DNA from: Actinoplanes philippinensis
GTDB taxonomy: Bacteria > Actinomycetota > Actinomycetes > Mycobacteriales > Micromonosporaceae
Assembly: GCF_900113015.1 (NCBI RefSeq)
Contig: NZ_FONV01000003.1
Coordinates: 1-64,000, forward strand
DNA: 64,000 nt
Direction: 5' to 3'
The notes beneath the pieces are model-generated. The model ran no database searches and had not been told where the DNA came from. It saw nothing but the letters and a program-made list of their open reading frames with translations. Both the position numbers and the translations under genes were made by a program. Shown here one piece after another: positions 7,453 to 16,599 of this stretch; positions within the stretch are counted from its first letter, which is position 1, and every line of letters starts with the position of its first letter.

Positions 7453-10400
7453 ATGAGGTTCACGGTGCTCGGTCCGGTCAGCGCCAGCGTCGGTGATCAG
7501 CCGATCCCGATCACCCGGGCCCAGCGCCGGGCCGTGCTGGCGTTCCTGCTGTGGCACGCCAACCACGCCGTGACGGTCACCGAGCTGATCGACGCCCTGT
7601 GGGAGACCGAGCCGCCGGCCACCGCGCGGACCCAGGTGTTCGCCGCCGTGTCGGCGGTCCGCCGGGCGCTGCGGGCGGCCGGCGCCGAACCGGTGACCAG
7701 TGTGCACGGCGGCTACCGGCTGGACGCCGGCCCGGCACAGCTCGACCTGCTCGCCTTCGGGGAGGCGGTGACCGCGGCCCGCGAGCACGCCGCACGCGGC
7801 GACCTCGGCACGGCGGTGACCGTCCTGCGGGAGGGCCTGGCCCTGTGGACCGGCCCGGCCCTCGGCGGGGTCAGCGGCGCCTGGGTGGAGCCGGCCCGCG
7901 CCTCGCTCGACGACAGCCGGCTGACCGCGCTGGAGCAGCTGTTCGCCTGGGAGCTGGAGCTGGGCCGCCACGACGCGGCGCTGACCGAGCTGACCGCCGC
8001 CGTCACCGCCGCGCCGCTGCGGGAACGGCTCGCCGGCCTGCTGATGCTCGCGCTCTACCGGGCCGGGCGGCAGGCCGAGGCGCTGGCCGTCTACCGGCGC
8101 ACCCACCGGCTGCTGGTCGACGAGATCGGCGTCGAGCCCGGCCCCGAGCTGACCGCCCTGCACCAGCGGGTCCTCGCCACCGACGAGACGCTGCGCGCGC
8201 CGGTCACCGCCCGGCCGGCCACGCCGCGGCGGCGGTTCCTGCCCCGCGACATCCCCGACTTCACCGGCCGCGGCGCCGAGCTGGACCACCTGGACGAGCT
8301 GACCACCGACGCCGACCTGCTGGTGGTCGGCACGGTCGGGGTGGGCGGGGTCGGCAAGTCGGCGCTGGCGGTGCACTGGGGTCACCGGGTCGCGGACCGG
8401 TTCCCCGACGGTCAGCTCTATCTCAACCTCCGGGGGTACGAGGAACGCGCCCCGCTGCGCCCGGCCGAGGCGCTGAGCGCGCTGCTCGGCGCGCTCGGTG
8501 TGCCGCCGCAGCAGGTGCCGTCCGACGTCGACGGGGCGTCCGCCCTGTTCCGGGCCACCCTCGCCGGGCAGCGGGTGCTCCTGCTGCTGGACAACGCGCG
8601 CTCCGCCGAGCAGGTCCGCCCGCTGCTGCCCGGCTCGTCCCCCGCCCTGGTGCTGGTGACCAGCCGGGACACGCTCAGCGGCCTGATCGCCCGGGACGGC
8701 GCCCGCCGGCTGGACCTGGGCCTGCTGCCGCACGCCGACGCGCTCGCCCTGATCACCCGCATCCTCGGCGCGCAGCGAGTGGCCGCCGAGCCGGACGCCG
8801 CCGGCGAGCTGGTCGCGGTCTGCGGACGGCTGCCCCTGGCGGTCCGGATCGCCGCCGCCCACCTCAGCGTGCGGCCGGAGCAGAGCATCGCCGGCTACGT
8901 CGCCGAGACCCGGCTGGACTCCCTCGCCATCGAGGGCGACCCGGCGAGCAACCTGCGGGCCGTCTTCGACCAGTCGTACCGGGCGCTGACCGCCGGGCAG
9001 CAGCGTGTGCTGCGGCTGCTCGGCCCGGTCCCGGGCGGCGACGTGACCGCCGAGGCGGCAGCCGCCCTGTCCGGTGACGATCCGGCGGTGACGGAGGCGA
9101 CTCTGCGGGCGCTGGCCGACGCCAGCCTGCTCGTCGAGCACCGGCCGGACCGCTTCACCCTGCATGACCTGACCAGGGAGTACGCCCGGAGCCGCACCGA
9201 CGCCACCGAGTGGGGCCCGGCGCTCGGGCGGCTCACCGGATGGCTGGTCGAGACGGTCGAGTCGGCGGTCGCCGTGCTGCACCCCGGATACGTGCGGGCG
9301 CCCGGCAGCGCCCCGGCCACCCGGTTCGCCGGCCAGGCCGAGGCCCGCGACTGGTTCGCCGCCGAACTCGCCAACATCATCGCCGTGATCACCTCCGGAA
9401 CGGCTCTGGGCTGCCGGGACGCCGTGTGGCGGCTCGCCTTCGCCTGCCGGTTCTTCTTCAACGGGCGGCTCGACGGGAGCACCGCGCTCGCGCTGGGACG
9501 GGCCGCCGTCGAGGCCGCCGCCGGGACCGGCGACCTCCGGGCGAGGGCCGCCGCCGAACTCGTGATGTCCCGCGCCTACACCACCGACGCGCACGACGAC
9601 CGGTGCCGGATCCACGCCCGGCGCTGCCTCGACCTGGCCCGCGACGCCGGCTGGCACGACATCGAGGCCGACGCGCACAACTCGCTGAGCGTGCACCACA
9701 TGTTCACCGGCGAGCTGCGCCTGGCGGCCGAGCACGCGCGGCGCGCCTTCGACCTCACGATGGCGTCCGGTGTCGTACCCCCGCAATATCTCGGCAAAGT
9801 GGGTCTGATCATGCTGTTGATCGGGCAGCTGGCCGAGGCCGCCGACTGCTTCGAGCGCACCCTGGCCAGCGACAACCACCGGGCCGGCTTCAGCCGGGCG
9901 ATCACCCTGCTCAACCTGGCCGAGACCCGGCGGCTGCAGGGCCGCTACGACGAGGCCGCGCCGCACCTGGACGAGGCGATCGGCTACCTGACCGCCGAGG
10001 GCAACCACCATCTCGCGGCACTGGCCCGGGCCGACCGGGCGGCGCTGCTGCACCGGCAGGGCCGCCGTCAGGAGGCGTGGCGGATGATCGACGAGTCCCG
10101 GGCCGTGATCGCCCGCCGGTCCGACGTGATGAGCAGCTGGCAGATCACCCAGCAGCACGCCCAGATGCTGATCGCCGCCGGCCGGACCGCCGAGGCGATC
10201 GACGAGTTGCTGGCCGCGATCGACGGCGTCCGGTCCCTCGGCATCCGGCAGCCCGCGACCCAGCTGCAGGTCATCCTCGCCCGGGCGCACGCCGACAGCG
10301 ATCCGGGACGTGCCGCCGACCTGGCCGGCGAGGCCGTGGCCGCCGCCCGCGACGGGCAGTTCCTGCTGCTCGAAGGGCAGGCGCTGACCGTTCTGGCGGT

Positions 10401-10557
10401 GGCGCTGCGGCGGCTCGGACGCGACGCGGAGGCGCTCGCCGCGGCCAAGGAGGCGCTCGGCGTCCACGAGCAGACCGGCCACGAGCCGGGCCGCGAGGAG
10501 ACCGCCGCGCTGCTGGCCGAGCTGGAGGGGGCAGACCGGACGGGCACCCCGGAATAG
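7453..10557 (+). CDS. SARP/AfsR-family regulator (BTAD, NB-ARC, TPR)
   Basis: The 1034-residue protein begins with an OmpR-like winged helix (MRFTVLGPVSASVG to about residue 95) and a bacterial transcriptional activator domain (about 95-240, ending EIGVEPGPELTALHQRVL). An NB-ARC NTPase follows, with P-loop GVGGVGKS near residue 297 and Walker B RVLLLLDNA near 373, then TPR-like helical repeats to the C-terminus. This is the AfsR architecture, which activates secondary metabolism or development. I start at ATG 7453 rather than TTG 7435 because MRFTVLG is the conserved beginning. No biosynthetic cluster is adjacent, so its targets may lie elsewhere; the nearest candidate is the divergent secreted-protein gene. 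Confidence 0.92.
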   Translation: MRFTVLGPVSASVGDQPIPITRAQRRAVLAFLLWHANHAVTVTELIDALWETEPPATARTQVFAAVSAVRRALRAAGAEPVTSVHGGYRLDAGPAQLDLLAFGEAVTAAREHAARGDLGTAVTVLREGLALWTGPALGGVSGAWVEPARASLDDSRLTALEQLFAWELELGRHDAALTELTAAVTAAPLRERLAGLLMLALYRAGRQAEALAVYRRTHRLLVDEIGVEPGPELTALHQRVLATDETLRAPVTARPATPRRRFLPRDIPDFTGRGAELDHLDELTTDADLLVVGTVGVGGVGKSALAVHWGHRVADRFPDGQLYLNLRGYEERAPLRPAEALSALLGALGVPPQQVPSDVDGASALFRATLAGQRVLLLLDNARSAEQVRPLLPGSSPALVLVTSRDTLSGLIARDGARRLDLGLLPHADALALITRILGAQRVAAEPDAAGELVAVCGRLPLAVRIAAAHLSVRPEQSIAGYVAETRLDSLAIEGDPASNLRAVFDQSYRALTAGQQRVLRLLGPVPGGDVTAEAAAALSGDDPAVTEATLRALADASLLVEHRPDRFTLHDLTREYARSRTDATEWGPALGRLTGWLVETVESAVAVLHPGYVRAPGSAPATRFAGQAEARDWFAAELANIIAVITSGTALGCRDAVWRLAFACRFFFNGRLDGSTALALGRAAVEAAAGTGDLRARAAAELVMSRAYTTDAHDDRCRIHARRCLDLARDAGWHDIEADAHNSLSVHHMFTGELRLAAEHARRAFDLTMASGVVPPQYLGKVGLIMLLIGQLAEAADCFERTLASDNHRAGFSRAITLLNLAETRRLQGRYDEAAPHLDEAIGYLTAEGNHHLAALARADRAALLHRQGRRQEAWRMIDESRAVIARRSDVMSSWQITQQHAQMLIAAGRTAEAIDELLAAIDGVRSLGIRQPATQLQVILARAHADSDPGRAADLAGEAVAAARDGQFLLLEGQALTVLAVALRRLGRDAEALAAAKEALGVHEQTGHEPGREETAALLAELEGADRTGTPE

Positions 10558-10567
10558 GGTGATCGAC

Positions 10568-11533
10568 ATGGAATACGTACGTCTCGGCCGCACCGGCCTG
10601 AAGGTGTCCCGGATCTGTCTCGGCATGATGACCTACGGCTCGCGGGACTGGCGTGACTGGGTGATCGACGAGCAGGCCGCCGCCCCGATCGTGCGGCGGG
10701 CCGTCGACCAGGGCATCACCTTCTTCGACACCGCCGACATGTACTCGGTGGGCGGCAGCGAGGAGATCACCGGACGGCTGCTGCGTTCCCTGTTCAGCCG
10801 GCGCGACGACTACGTGCTCGCGACGAAGGTGTTCTTCCCGGTCGGTGACGGCCCCAACGACCGCGGCCTGTCCCGCAAACACATCATGGCCTCGATCGAC
10901 AGGTCGCTGCGGCGGCTCGGCACCGATCACGTCGACCTCTACCAGATCCACAGGTGGGACCGGGAGACCCCGATCGAGGAGACCATGGAGGCGCTGCACG
11001 ACGTGGTCCGCGCCGGCAAGGCCCGCTACCTCGGCGCCTCCACCATGTACGCCTGGCAGTTCGCGAAGGCCCAGTTCACCGCCGAGAAGCACGGCTGGAC
11101 GAAGTTCGTGTCGATGCAGCCGCAGTACAACCTCGCCTACCGGGAGGAGGAGCGGGAGATGCTGCCGTTCTGCCTCGACTCCGGGGTCGGCGTGATCCCG
11201 TGGAGCCCGCTGGCGCGCGGGGTGCTCGCCCGCGGCCGGGCCGCCGAGTCGGTGCGCGCCCGCACCGACCAGATGATGGCCCGCCTGTCGACCGACGACG
11301 ACTTCGCGGTCGCCGACGTGGTGGCCGACGTCGCCAAGGCCCGCGGCACGTCCCCCGCCCGGGTGGCCCTGGCCTGGCTGCTGTCGAAACCGGTGGTGAC
11401 CGCCCCGATCATCGGCGCCTCGAAGCAGTCCCACATCGACGACGCCGTCGCCGCCGCCGACCTGAAACTGACCGCTGAGGAGATCGCCGCGCTCGAGGCC
11501 CCGTACCGCCCGCACGCCGTCATCGGCCACTAG
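10568..11533 (+). CDS. Aldo/keto reductase
   Basis: The 321-residue TIM-barrel oxidoreductase shows the family catalytic tetrad in order: Asp and Tyr in FFDTADMYSVGGSEE, Lys in VLATKVFFP and His in LYQIHRWD. The NADPH-binding end is SPLARGVLARGR and PIIGASKQSHIDDAV. It resembles the YajO/Tas-like branch of actinomycete aldo/keto reductases, which reduce aldehydes or ketones; the substrate is not predictable. ATG 10568 is chosen over the in-frame GTG 10559 because MEYVRLGRTGLKVSR is the conserved N-terminus. It begins 10 nt after the regulator stop codon, so read-through from the regulator gene is possible. Confidence 0.92.
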   Translation: MEYVRLGRTGLKVSRICLGMMTYGSRDWRDWVIDEQAAAPIVRRAVDQGITFFDTADMYSVGGSEEITGRLLRSLFSRRDDYVLATKVFFPVGDGPNDRGLSRKHIMASIDRSLRRLGTDHVDLYQIHRWDRETPIEETMEALHDVVRAGKARYLGASTMYAWQFAKAQFTAEKHGWTKFVSMQPQYNLAYREEEREMLPFCLDSGVGVIPWSPLARGVLARGRAAESVRARTDQMMARLSTDDDFAVADVVADVAKARGTSPARVALAWLLSKPVVTAPIIGASKQSHIDDAVAAADLKLTAEEIAALEAPYRPHAVIGH

Positions 11534-11542
11534 GGTGGGGCG

Positions 11543-12451
11543 GTGAGCCGACCACTGCTGGCCGTTGACGCCCCCAGTCTGTACTTTCGTGCGTTTCACG
11601 GGATTCCGGAGAAAGCCGCGCAGACCGAGGCCGGGGAGCCGGTCAACGCGATTCGCGGGTTTCTCGACATGCTCGCCCAGCTGATCCGGACCCGGCGGCC
11701 GGATCGGCTGGTGTGTGCGCTGGACGCGGACTGGCGGCCGGCGTGGCGGGTGGAGCTGGTGCCGTCGTACAAGAAGCATCGGGTTGCCCACGGTGATGTC
11801 GAGGAGGTGCCGGCCTCGCTGGAGAAGCAGGTGCCGATCCTGCTGGAGACGCTCGCCGCGATCGGGATCCCGGCGTTCGGGGTGCCGGGCTACGAGGCCG
11901 ACGACGTGCTCGGGACGCTGGCCGCCGGGCAGCCGGCGCCGGTCGAGGTGGTCTCCGGTGACCGTGACCTGTTCCAGCTGGTCGACGACGCGCGGGGCAC
12001 GCGGCTGCTCTACTGCGGGCGCGGTGTGGCGAAACTGGAGGACGCCGACGAGGCGCTGGTGCTGGCCAAGTACGGCGTGGAGGCCCGCTGGTACGCGGAC
12101 TTCGCGGCGATGCGCGGTGACCCGAGCGACGGTCTGCCGGGGGTCGCGGGCGTCGGCGAGAAGACGGCGGCCCGGCTGATCGAGCGGTACGGCGGGGTCG
12201 AGCAGATCCTGGCCGCCCTCGACGATCCGGACGCCGGGTTCGCGCCGGGCGTCCGGACGAAACTGGACGCCTCCCGCGACTACCTGGCGAAGGCGCTGCC
12301 GGTCTGCAAGGTCGCCACCGACGTGCCGCTGCCGCAGTTCGACCCGGTCCTGCCGCACGCCCCGCGCGACCCGGACGCGCTGCTGGCCCTGGCCGAGCGG
12401 TGGAACCTGGCCGGCTCGGCCCGGCGCCTGGTGGACGCCCTCGCGGGGTGA
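11543..12451 (+). CDS. 5'-3' exonuclease (FEN/PIN-like), stand-alone
   Basis: The 302-residue protein corresponds to the 5' nuclease domain of DNA polymerase I without the polymerase. Metal-binding acidic residues lie in LLAVDAPSLYFRAFHG, LVCALDADWRPAWR, GYEADDVLGTLA and VVSGDRDLFQLV. A helix-3-turn-helix DNA-binding motif follows (GLPGVAGVGEKTAARLIERY). Such free-standing enzymes remove flaps or RNA primers in replication and repair. The GTG start at 11543 lies 9 nt after the aldo/keto reductase stop. The last 30 bases of the gene, with the stop codon, are the first unit of a 35-bp tandem repeat that runs on downstream. Confidence 0.93.
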   Translation: MSRPLLAVDAPSLYFRAFHGIPEKAAQTEAGEPVNAIRGFLDMLAQLIRTRRPDRLVCALDADWRPAWRVELVPSYKKHRVAHGDVEEVPASLEKQVPILLETLAAIGIPAFGVPGYEADDVLGTLAAGQPAPVEVVSGDRDLFQLVDDARGTRLLYCGRGVAKLEDADEALVLAKYGVEARWYADFAAMRGDPSDGLPGVAGVGEKTAARLIERYGGVEQILAALDDPDAGFAPGVRTKLDASRDYLAKALPVCKVATDVPLPQFDPVLPHAPRDPDALLALAERWNLAGSARRLVDALAG

Positions 12452-12523
12452 GAGCCCGGCGCCTGGTGGACGCTCTCGCGGGGTGAGAGCCCGGCGCGTG
12501 GTGGACGCCCTCGCGGGGTGAGA
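12421..12523 (+). repeat. Three tandem 35-bp copies of the exonuclease gene 3' end
   Basis: The units start at 12421, 12456 and 12491, each beginning CCGGCGC and ending CTCGCGGGGTGAGA; I see one mismatch in unit 2 and one in unit 3. The first unit encodes the C-terminus and stop of the exonuclease. The others repeat that coding end and stop outside the gene. The period is not a multiple of three, so the extra copies are not read in frame. Confidence 0.95.
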
Positions 12524-12526
12524 AAA

Positions 12527-12599
12527 GTTGCCGTCCGGGTGCGGGCGGGGGCGTGCTCTCAGGTCGGGGTCGTAGCCCCCGATACGGCGGGACGGCAAC
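12527..12599. repeat. Perfect 10-bp inverted repeat bracketing a promoter
   Basis: GTTGCCGTCC (12527-12536) is the exact reverse complement of GGACGGCAAC (12590-12599). The 53 bp between them contain the entire CTCA/CCGAT promoter of the downstream GGDEF-EAL gene. Only the right arm would be transcribed, so an RNA hairpin between the two arms would need transcription from further upstream. Confidence 0.85.
12558..12583 (+). promoter_or_regulatory. FliA/sigma-28-like promoter of a GGDEF-EAL gene
   Basis: CTCA at 12558-12561, a 16-nt spacer and CCCGAT at 12578-12583, ending 43 nt before the TTG start at 12627. The same two blocks and spacing precede the other three cyclic-di-GMP genes and both FnIII-RTX modules in the window. 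Confidence 0.72.
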
Positions 12600-12626
12600 C
12601 CTGCCGCCCGACGAACGGAGTACGCA

Positions 12627-15600
12627 TTGTCGACGCGAGTGGCTCGCGCGTGCTTCGGCGCCTGGACGCTGGTCCTGACCATCGTCTACTACGCCTTCCC
12701 GGAAGCGCACCTGTACAGCTGGGCGGCGCTCGGCTACTCGTGCGCGATCGCCGTGCTGGTGGGGGTGCGCCTGAACCGGCCGCGCCGCAGGCTGCCGTGG
12801 TATCTGATCAGCGCCGCTATCGCCTGTTTCACCACGGGTGACAGCGCGTACAACCTGATCATCGCGCTGGGCGAGACGCCGACGTTCCCCGGTGTGGCCG
12901 ACTTCTTCTACCTGGCGTTCTATCCGCTGCTGACGGCCGGGCTGCTGATGATGATCAAGGCCCGGAACAGCGGGGACGCCAACCGGTCGGCACTGCTGGA
13001 CGCCCTGGTGCCGACGGTCGGGCTGGGCCTGCTGGCCTGGGTGTACTGGATCGCCCCGTTCACCCGCTCCGAGCACCTGTCGATGCTGGAGAAGGTGGTC
13101 TCGATCGGCTACCCGCTCGGTGACGTGCTGGTGCTGGCGATGATCCTGCGGATGTTCACCGGTTCCGGCAAGCGGCTCGACTCGGTGGGCGCGTTCGGCG
13201 TCGGCATGGTCGGGCTGCTGATCTCCGACGTGTGCTACGGCCAGTCGCAGCTGAACAGCGCGTGGATGCTGGGCGGCCCGGTCGACCTGGGCTGGATCGT
13301 CTTCTACTCGGCGATGGGCTTCGCCGCGCTGCGGCCGTCGATGGCGTCGCTGACCGCGCCGATCGAGCGGCCGAACCCGGGCATGGGCAGCCACCGGCTG
13401 TTCTGGATGAGCACCGCCGCGCTGATCGCGCCCGGCGTGCTGGCGCTGGAGTACTGGCAGGGCCGGGACGTGGAACTCGCCCGTGGCGGTGTCGTCGACG
13501 CTCCGGTGATCGCGGGCGCCGCGGCGCTGATGTTCCTGCTGGTGCTGGGCCGGGTCGCGGACCTGGCACAGTCGCAGCGGCAGGCGGGCAGCCGCGAGCG
13601 GGCGCTGCGCGAGGCGGGGTCGCTGCTGTTCGCGGCCGCGACCGAGGAGGACGTGACCCGGGCAGTCCGGGAGGCCGTCGCCCGTCTGATGCCCGCCGAC
13701 CAGCCGTACCACCTGCAGTTCCTGCCGCCCGTGGAGGGCCCGCAAGGGGAGACGACGGTACGCCGGGTCGCCGCCGCGGACCTGCCGGAGGGCTTCTCGT
13801 CCGGCGGTTTCAACCACGTCGTGCACGCCACCCAGCCGCTGTCCGGCAACCGGACCGGCCGGCTGGTGATCGGCGCCCCGGACCCGGTGCTGCACCTGAT
13901 GCTGCCCGCCTTCGAGACGCTCAGCTCGCAGATCGCCGTGGTGCTGGAACGCATCGAGCTGACCGCCGAGGTGAGCCGCCGGGAGGGCGAGACCTGGTTC
14001 CGGACGCTGATCCAGAGCGCTGCCGACGTCATCCTGATCCTGGACGCCAACGGCACCATCCGGTACGCGACCCCGTCCGCCGAGACGCTCTTCGGGGAGG
14101 ACCCGACCGGCTCGGCGCTGGCCGGGCTGATCGCCGACGACTCGCAGGAGGCGATGCGCGAGATCCTCTACCGGGTGCGGTCCGGCGTCGGCGACCTCGA
14201 CGACATCCAGCTGACCGGGGTACGCGCCGACGGCCGTACCGTGGAGATCGAGTGCGACCTGCGGGACCTCCGCAACGACCCGAGCGTCGCCGGCCTCGTG
14301 GTGACTCTGCGTGACGTGACCGAGCGGCGTGGCCTGGAGAAGGACCTCACCCACCAGGCGTTCCACGACGCGCTGACCGGGCTCGCCAACCGGGTGCTGC
14401 TCAAGGACCGGCTGGAGCAGGCGTTCTGCGTCGCCGAGCGGGACGGCGCCACCCTGGGCGTGCTCTTCGTCGACCTCGACGACTTCAAGGAGGTCAACGA
14501 CACCCTGGGGCACGCGGTGGGTGACCAGCTGCTGCTGACCGTGGCCCAGCGGATCTCGGGCAACATCGGCAAGGGCAGCACCGCGGCCCGGATGGGTGGC
14601 GACGAGTTCGCCGTCCTGGTCGAGCAGAGCGACTCGGTGGACGCGGCCGAGGAGGTGGCGGCGGCGCTCGTCGACGTCCTGTCCTCGCCGGTCGAGGTCA
14701 CCGACGGCAACGGCAACAAGCACATGATCAGCGCCAAGTGCAGCGTCGGTGTCGCCACCAACCGGGACGCCGAGACCGCGACCGAGCTGCTGCGGCACGC
14801 CGACCTGGCGCTCTACCTGGCCAAGGGCAACGGCAAGGGCGGCTGGCAGCGCTACCAGAGCGACCTGCACACCGCGATGATGCAGCGGCTGGAGATGCGT
14901 ACCGCCCTGCACGAGGCGATCGAGGACGAGCAGTTCGTGCTGCAGTTCCAGCCGATCGTCGAGCTGGTCGACCAGCGGATCACCGGCGTCGAGGCGCTGG
15001 TCCGCTGGCAGCACCCGGCCAAGGGGCTGCTCGGGCCGTACCACTTCGTGGAGGCGGCCGAGGAGAGCGGCGCGATCGTCGGGATCGGCGGCTGGGTGCT
15101 GCGCGAGGCGCTGCGGCAGTTCACGCAGTGGAAGAGCGAGAACCCGGACACCACGCTGCGCTACGTGAGCGTCAACGTGTCGGCCCGACAGTTCCGGACC
15201 GCCGACTTCGCCGACCAGGTGCGCGCGGCGCTCGCCGAGACCGGCGCGCGGCCCCAGTGGCTGCTGCTGGAGATCACCGAGAGCCTGGTGCTGCGCGACG
15301 CCGACCAGGTCCTCGCCGACCTCAAGGCGCTGCGGGCGATGGGTGTGCGCATCGCGATCGACGATTTCGGTACGGGCTACTCGTCGCTGAGCTACCTGCG
15401 GCAGATGCCGGTGGACGTGCTGAAGCTGGACAAGTCGTTCATCGACGACATCCTGCACAGCCGGCAGCAGCACGCGCTCGTCGACGCGATCGTCACCCTG
15501 TCGCACAACCTCGACCTGGCCGTCGTGGCCGAGGGCATCGAGGAGGCCGGCCAGCGCGCCGCCCTGGACGCGATGGGCTGCCAGTACGGGCAGGGATACC

Positions 15601-15689
15601 ACTTCGCGCGGCCGCTGTGGCCGGGCGACATCCCGGCCCTGGCGGTGCAACCGGAGCCCTATCCGGTACGCCAGCAGGCGTCCGTGTGA
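12627..15689 (+). CDS. Membrane-bound PAS-GGDEF-EAL cyclic-di-GMP protein
   Basis: The 1020-residue protein has about nine predicted membrane helices (roughly 5-315), a GAF-like linker, a PAS domain (about 450-570), a GGDEF domain with intact RMGGDEF near 655 and an EAL domain with ITGVEALVRW near 789. EAL metal and catalytic residues appear intact (VNVSARQF, LEITESLVL, AIDDFGTGYSSL, VLKLDKSF, VVAEGIEE). Both synthesis and hydrolysis of cyclic-di-GMP are therefore possible. No RxxD inhibitory site is visible before GGDEF. The TTG start at 12627 follows ACGGAG at a suitable distance. Its membrane region contains a GYPLGD motif shared with the GGDEF protein at 18005. Confidence 0.95.
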   Translation: MSTRVARACFGAWTLVLTIVYYAFPEAHLYSWAALGYSCAIAVLVGVRLNRPRRRLPWYLISAAIACFTTGDSAYNLIIALGETPTFPGVADFFYLAFYPLLTAGLLMMIKARNSGDANRSALLDALVPTVGLGLLAWVYWIAPFTRSEHLSMLEKVVSIGYPLGDVLVLAMILRMFTGSGKRLDSVGAFGVGMVGLLISDVCYGQSQLNSAWMLGGPVDLGWIVFYSAMGFAALRPSMASLTAPIERPNPGMGSHRLFWMSTAALIAPGVLALEYWQGRDVELARGGVVDAPVIAGAAALMFLLVLGRVADLAQSQRQAGSRERALREAGSLLFAAATEEDVTRAVREAVARLMPADQPYHLQFLPPVEGPQGETTVRRVAAADLPEGFSSGGFNHVVHATQPLSGNRTGRLVIGAPDPVLHLMLPAFETLSSQIAVVLERIELTAEVSRREGETWFRTLIQSAADVILILDANGTIRYATPSAETLFGEDPTGSALAGLIADDSQEAMREILYRVRSGVGDLDDIQLTGVRADGRTVEIECDLRDLRNDPSVAGLVVTLRDVTERRGLEKDLTHQAFHDALTGLANRVLLKDRLEQAFCVAERDGATLGVLFVDLDDFKEVNDTLGHAVGDQLLLTVAQRISGNIGKGSTAARMGGDEFAVLVEQSDSVDAAEEVAAALVDVLSSPVEVTDGNGNKHMISAKCSVGVATNRDAETATELLRHADLALYLAKGNGKGGWQRYQSDLHTAMMQRLEMRTALHEAIEDEQFVLQFQPIVELVDQRITGVEALVRWQHPAKGLLGPYHFVEAAEESGAIVGIGGWVLREALRQFTQWKSENPDTTLRYVSVNVSARQFRTADFADQVRAALAETGARPQWLLLEITESLVLRDADQVLADLKALRAMGVRIAIDDFGTGYSSLSYLRQMPVDVLKLDKSFIDDILHSRQQHALVDAIVTLSHNLDLAVVAEGIEEAGQRAALDAMGCQYGQGYHFARPLWPGDIPALAVQPEPYPVRQQASV

Positions 15690-15770
15690 TGACATCCGAC
15701 AGATAAGCCTGCGGGTGGTTAGACGGTTATCTACTGGCGCCGCGGCCCGGTAGGGGGCAGGGTCGGGGGT

Positions 15771-16433
15771 GTGCTGAACAACCCCGTGTGGGCCGCCCTC
15801 ACCGGGCCGCAGGCGTGTTTCGCCGAGGCCGCGGGCAACGCCGCCCGATACCAGCCCGAGATCGCCCCGTTCGCCGCGCTCAGTGACCCCGCCGATCCGG
15901 CGGCCTGGCGCGACCTGGCGACGATCACCGACTACGCCGTGCTCACCGGCCCGTCGATCACCCCGCTCGAAGGGTGGCAGACCCACCGGGTGACGCCCGG
16001 GGTGCAGATGATCGGCCAGAGCATGTCCGGGGTGGAGGACCCGGAGGCCGTCCCGCTCACCGAGAAGGACGTGCCCGAGATGCTCGACCTGGTCGCGCGT
16101 GCCGAGCCGGGGCCGTTCCTGAAACGGACCATCGAACTCGGTCGCTACCTGGGCATCCGGGACGCCGACGGGCGGCTGATCGCGATGGCCGGCGAGCGGT
16201 TCCGGATGCCGGGGTGGACCGAGGTCAGTGCGGTGTGCACCGATCCCGCGCATCGGGGCAAGGGCCTGGGGGCGCGGCTGACGCTTGCCGTGGCGGCCGG
16301 AATTCTCGCCCGGGGTGAACTGCCGTTTCTGCATGCGGTGCACGACAACGAGAACGCTATTCGGCTCTATGGGCGGCTCGGGTTCACCCACAGTGCGGAC
16401 GTAATTTTTGCCAGTTACCGATTTTTTGCTTGA
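15771..16433 (+). CDS. GNAT family N-acetyltransferase
   Basis: The 220-residue protein has a divergent N-terminal half and a C-terminal acetyltransferase fold. The acetyl-CoA-binding motif A is TDPAHRGKGLGARLTLAVA (about 165-185), followed by motif B HAVHDNENAIRLYGRLGF. It resembles FR47-like acetyltransferases; the substrate is unknown. The gene has a GTG start at 15771 and appears monocistronic. It ends close to the long hairpin element at 16449, which may serve as its terminator. Confidence 0.88.
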   Translation: MLNNPVWAALTGPQACFAEAAGNAARYQPEIAPFAALSDPADPAAWRDLATITDYAVLTGPSITPLEGWQTHRVTPGVQMIGQSMSGVEDPEAVPLTEKDVPEMLDLVARAEPGPFLKRTIELGRYLGIRDADGRLIAMAGERFRMPGWTEVSAVCTDPAHRGKGLGARLTLAVAAGILARGELPFLHAVHDNENAIRLYGRLGFTHSADVIFASYRFFA

Positions 16434-16448
16434 TTGCTCCGCTTCGCT

Positions 16449-16559
16449 CCGCGGCAAAACGCCTTTTAACCGGTGACGGGGCAGTCGATTTCCCGCCGCC
16501 CAGCAAACCCCGCTGGGCGTCGGGAAATCGGCTGCCCCGTCACCGGCGGCGTTTTGCGG
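16449..16559. repeat. Long imperfect inverted repeat (MITE-like or terminator)
   Basis: Two arms of about 50 bp face each other around a loop of about 7 nt near 16505-16511. The core arms match almost fully: GGTGACGGGGCAG, then CGATTTCCCG and GCCCAGC on the left, mirrored on the right. The outer ends CAAAACGCC and GGCGTTTTG also pair, with a small internal length difference. It lies between the acetyltransferase stop and a tandem array. No ORF inside looks real. Confidence 0.85.
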
Positions 16560-16599
16560 GCCGTTCTGTGGAAACGTGCGCACTGGAAAAGTACGGGGC

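Noticed and set aside
12527..12626. A cyclic-di-GMP or SAM riboswitch upstream of the GGDEF-EAL gene, suggested by GGCAACC and nested hairpins.
   Set aside because: The conserved cores of GEMM-type and SAM-IV riboswitches are missing, and the CTCA/CCGAT promoter places the transcription start downstream of most of this sequence.
11643..16583. A minus-strand open frame of more than 1600 codons.
   Set aside because: It runs antisense to the exonuclease, GGDEF-EAL and acetyltransferase genes, is rich in Arg, Gly and His and matches no family; it is a GC-driven shadow.
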